NCBI GenBank assembly: GCA_046565865.1
Contig: JBKHXU010000228.1
Location: 1 to 8,722, forward strand
From: JBKHXU01 sp046565865
GTDB lineage: Bacteria; Pseudomonadota; Gammaproteobacteria; Acidiferrobacterales; Sulfurifustaceae
Direction: 5' to 3'
DNA: 8,722 nt
A program made the position numbers and the translations under genes. Below are positions 6,987-8,722 of this stretch, piece by piece (positions within the stretch are counted from its first letter, which is position 1; every line of letters begins with the position of its first letter). Below the pieces are notes generated by a model. It did no database searches, was not told where the DNA came from, and saw only the letters and a program-made list of their open reading frames with translations.

Positions 6987-7134
6987 GTTTAGGTTTACCC
7001 GATGAGTGGTAGGGCTCGTGACTGCGCAGATGCTGCATTTGCGAATATATTTGGGCTGGCCGGGCGCGATGGATGCGTAGTATATCTCGTTAACGGACGC
7101 CGCGGCGATTCCACACCAAGGCATCGAACGAACA
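6987..7134. promoter_or_regulatory. Divergent thyA / membrane-protein promoter region
   Basis: This 148-bp gap separates two divergent starts and must hold the control signals of both. Likely -10-type sequences are AATATA at 7044-7049 (TATATT on the minus strand, towards thyA) and TAGTAT/TATATC at 7078-7086 (plus strand), but I find no good -35 box at the right spacing for any. Two adjoining palindromes, CGTTAACG (7088-7095) and CGCCGCGGCG (7098-7107), lie just upstream of the plus-strand gene and could be binding sites. The promoter role follows from gene layout; the exact elements are uncertain. Confidence 0.35.
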
Positions 7135-7773
7135 ATGATAGAACGTTACCTTTTCATGCGGCCGGTCTTGACGCTGCTCGAGCAAGAGCAGTTTCTGCGC
7201 CGCGCGGTCGCGACCACGCTCAAAGTGGGCGCGGCGCTCATTATCCTGCTCAGCCTTACGCTCTTTTTCAGCGCCGGGCGCCTGCTGTTCGATTTGCCGC
7301 CGAGTGGAATACTCGGGGCAGTGCTGTTCGAGGTGTTTTTCGTGCTGGCGGTTTACGCCGCGGTGCATGTGCTGCTGATTCGCGCCCGCGATATCGAACA
7401 ACTGGCAGCGGGCGACTATGTTGCGCTGCGTGTGGCACCGCTGGTATTGCGGGCGCTGGCGGAGGCCTATGCGGGGTTCGTCAGTCTCGTCGCCATCGGC
7501 ACCGGCTTGTTCGTCTGGTTCACCAATCTCAGTGTGGAGAAAGTGTTGTACCCCGTGGTGCGCGCGCTGTTTCCCTCGATGCGTGAAGATGCGAGCTTCA
7601 TGGGCGGGATCGAGTTCATGTTGAGCGGGATATTTATCGCTATCGGCGTGCTGTTGATCGCGTACGTCGTCGCGGAGGCCATCAGCCTGTTGACGCGCTC
7701 GGCGCGGCCGGCGGAACAGATCGCGCGTACGCCGTCTGCCGAAGAGCGTTTCCGCTCACGCTTCGGGATGTAA
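7135..7773 (+). CDS. Predicted four-helix inner-membrane protein, unrecognised
   Basis: The 212-residue product matches no family that I can name. It has four likely membrane helices: about 28-50 (LKVGAALIILLSLTLFFSAG), 58-82 (GILGAVLFEVFFVLAVYAAVHVLLI), 113-131 (AGFVSLVAIGTGLFVWFT) and 160-184 (EFMLSGIFIAIGVLLIAYVVAEAIS). The N-terminal 25 residues are cytoplasm-like (LEQEQFLRR). The tail is short and charged and ends RFRSRFGM. Loops of about 30 residues join helices 2-3 and 3-4, the latter with SMREDASFMGG. No catalytic or metal motif stands out. ATG 7135 is the first start in frame; an AAGG lies 13 bases upstream, so the ribosome site is poor. It stands alone on the plus strand, divergent from thyA and convergent with the rhomboid gene 11 bp away. 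Length, a sustained frame and clean helices make it a real gene. Confidence 0.8.
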   Translation: MIERYLFMRPVLTLLEQEQFLRRAVATTLKVGAALIILLSLTLFFSAGRLLFDLPPSGILGAVLFEVFFVLAVYAAVHVLLIRARDIEQLAAGDYVALRVAPLVLRALAEAYAGFVSLVAIGTGLFVWFTNLSVEKVLYPVVRALFPSMREDASFMGGIEFMLSGIFIAIGVLLIAYVVAEAISLLTRSARPAEQIARTPSAEERFRSRFGM

Positions 7774-7784
7774 CCGAGCGATCG

Positions 7785-8471
7785 TTACGGCGTAAAAAAG
7801 CGCACGTCGCGGCGCTTGAAGAACGGGATCAGTACCATCCCCGCGACAAATCCGCCGATGTGTGCGCCGAACGCGACGCCGCCGGCCTTCGGGTCGGCGA
7901 GCGCCTGACTCACCAACTGCAGCACGAACCACAATCCCAGCACGATCATCGCCGGCATGCGCACTAACTGCGTGAAGAAGCCGAGCGGCACCAATACCAG
8001 CACGTGCGCACGCGGGTGCAGCAGCAGGTACGCGCCCAGCACGCCGGAGATGGCGCCGCTGGCGCCGATCATAGGTATCACCGAATCCGGATTCGGCAGC
8101 GCCTGCACCAGCGCCGCGGCGACGCCGCAGGCGAGGTAAAAAATCACGAAGCGCGTGTGCCCCATCGAGTCCTCGACATTGTTGCCGAAGATCCAGAGGT
8201 ACAGCATGTTGCCGATGAGATGCATCCAGCCTCCATGCAGGAACATCGACGAGAACACCGTGAGCGTCGGCGGGATGCGGTAGAACTCGGGCGGGAGTGT
8301 TTCATTCCCAAGCAGTGTCGCCGGAATCACACCGAGGCTATAGACCGCCACCTGGAATCCGCGCTCGCCGAGCGAGATTTGCCAGAGAAACACAATACAG
8401 CACGCCACGATGAACGTGATCGTGAGGATCGGCGCGCGGCGGGTCGGGAGGTCGTCGCGTAGCGGGATCAT
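7785..8471 (-). CDS. Rhomboid-family intramembrane serine protease
   Basis: Rhomboids cut substrate membrane helices inside the lipid bilayer using a Ser-His pair. This 228-residue product has about six hydrophobic segments. It carries the family motifs in order: FLHGGWMHLIGNMLYLWIFG with the H84-x3-N88 pair of the second core helix (oxyanion site), MIGASGAISGVLGAYL with nucleophile Ser138 in GxSG, and FGAHIGGFVAGM with catalytic His204. Both catalytic residues are present, so it should be active. It has no extra cytoplasmic domain as E. coli GlpG has, and looks like the compact bacterial six-helix form. The N-terminal MIPLRDDLPTRRAPILT is typical of this subgroup. Its ATG overlaps the stop of the upstream mtfA-like gene by 4 bp (ATGA) and has no Shine-Dalgarno of its own, so translational coupling is likely. 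Substrates are unknown. Confidence 0.93.
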   Translation of the reverse strand: MIPLRDDLPTRRAPILTITFIVACCIVFLWQISLGERGFQVAVYSLGVIPATLLGNETLPPEFYRIPPTLTVFSSMFLHGGWMHLIGNMLYLWIFGNNVEDSMGHTRFVIFYLACGVAAALVQALPNPDSVIPMIGASGAISGVLGAYLLLHPRAHVLVLVPLGFFTQLVRMPAMIVLGLWFVLQLVSQALADPKAGGVAFGAHIGGFVAGMVLIPFFKRRDVRFFTP

Positions 8472-8722
8472 GGCGTTGGCGGCAGCAGCGGCAGCGGGTC
8501 TTGGCGGTACAGATCGCGCAACGCGTCGTACACCGCCGGATAGTCCTCGTGCAGCAGCGATGGCGCGGTGAAGAAGGTCTCAGTCGCGACCGCGAAGAAT
8601 TCGGCGGGGTCGGTGCCGGCGTAGGGGTCGAGCCGGGTCTCGCGCCCGGCATCGAGCTCATGGCCGAGGTGCGCGTAGGCCTCCGTGAAGGCGGCGGTCC
8701 AGCGCACAGACAGCGGCGCCGG
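8468..8722 (-). CDS. mtfA: MtfA-like zinc peptidase (M90), C-terminal part; 5' end outside window
   Basis: MtfA is a cytosolic zinc aminopeptidase-like protein that in E. coli binds the glucose repressor Mlc and so affects ptsG control. The frame is open to the window edge and gives 84 residues of a protein usually about 250-270 long. The visible part includes WTAAFTEAYAHLGHELDAG, LDPYAGTDPAEFFAVATETFF and the end YPAVYDALRDLYRQDPL, which I recognise as the conserved MtfA C-terminus. The PAEFFAV segment follows the zinc-binding region in this family; the HEXXH motif would lie upstream of the window and is not seen. A GTG at 8707 is in frame but is not the start. The gene overlaps the rhomboid gene by 4 bp and is probably co-transcribed with it. 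Confidence 0.85.
   Translation of the reverse strand, partial: PAPLSVRWTAAFTEAYAHLGHELDAGRETRLDPYAGTDPAEFFAVATETFFTAPSLLHEDYPAVYDALRDLYRQDPLPLLPPTP

Noticed and set aside
6366..6992. Plus-strand open frame of 208 codons opposite thyA
   Set aside because: thyA is certain from its catalytic residues on the minus strand; this frame is its shadow.
6987..7124. Upstream extension of thyA to the start at 7124 (46 extra codons)
   Set aside because: The family begins at MRQYLDLLEHVL, the length from 6986 equals the E. coli enzyme exactly, and the extension covers the divergent promoter gap.
7774..7784. Bidirectional terminator between the membrane protein and rhomboid genes
   Set aside because: The gap is 11 bp and the surrounding bases give only weak, interrupted pairing.

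Overview
This window is G+C-rich chromosomal DNA from a proteobacterium, most likely a gammaproteobacterium. The order leuB - asd - fimV, with a full FimV (periplasmic LysM protein, inner-membrane anchor, cytoplasmic TPR tail), is the arrangement known from Pseudomonas-type gammaproteobacteria. ThyA and Asd align with the E. coli enzymes almost residue for residue. No transposase, integrase, phage gene, tRNA, rRNA or CRISPR array is visible. Species cannot be told from this window.

Layout. Positions 1-654 (+) hold the C-terminal part of leuB (leucine synthesis). After 88 bp that contain a dispersed palindromic repeat comes asd (743-1855, +; lysine/methionine/threonine and diaminopimelate synthesis). 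A 274-bp gap follows with several short hairpins and a good sigma70-type promoter, then the large fimV gene (2130-5024, +; type IV pilus assembly and polar organisation). fimV stops 3 bp from the stop of an opposing gene set on the minus strand: thyA (6986-6192), folA (6192-5689) and a small predicted outer-membrane beta-barrel gene (5714-5028). These three overlap end to end and look like one operon. ThyA turns dUMP to dTMP and oxidises methylene-tetrahydrofolate to dihydrofolate, and FolA (DHFR) reduces the dihydrofolate back, so the first two genes form one metabolic cycle. The role of the barrel gene in this operon is unknown.

Divergent from thyA is an unrecognised four-helix membrane protein gene (7135-7773, +). 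It converges, with an 11-bp gap, on another minus-strand pair: the 3' end of an mtfA-like zinc peptidase gene (past 8722 to 8468) and a rhomboid intramembrane serine protease gene (8471-7785), overlapping by 4 bp.

Most of the window is conserved housekeeping DNA. I found no convincing new defence or mobile system. The points worth a second look are the hairpin-rich asd-fimV gap and the palindrome on the fimV promoter, the dispersed repeat after leuB, the overlapping beta-barrel gene behind folA, the unnamed membrane protein, and the MtfA/rhomboid protease pair.
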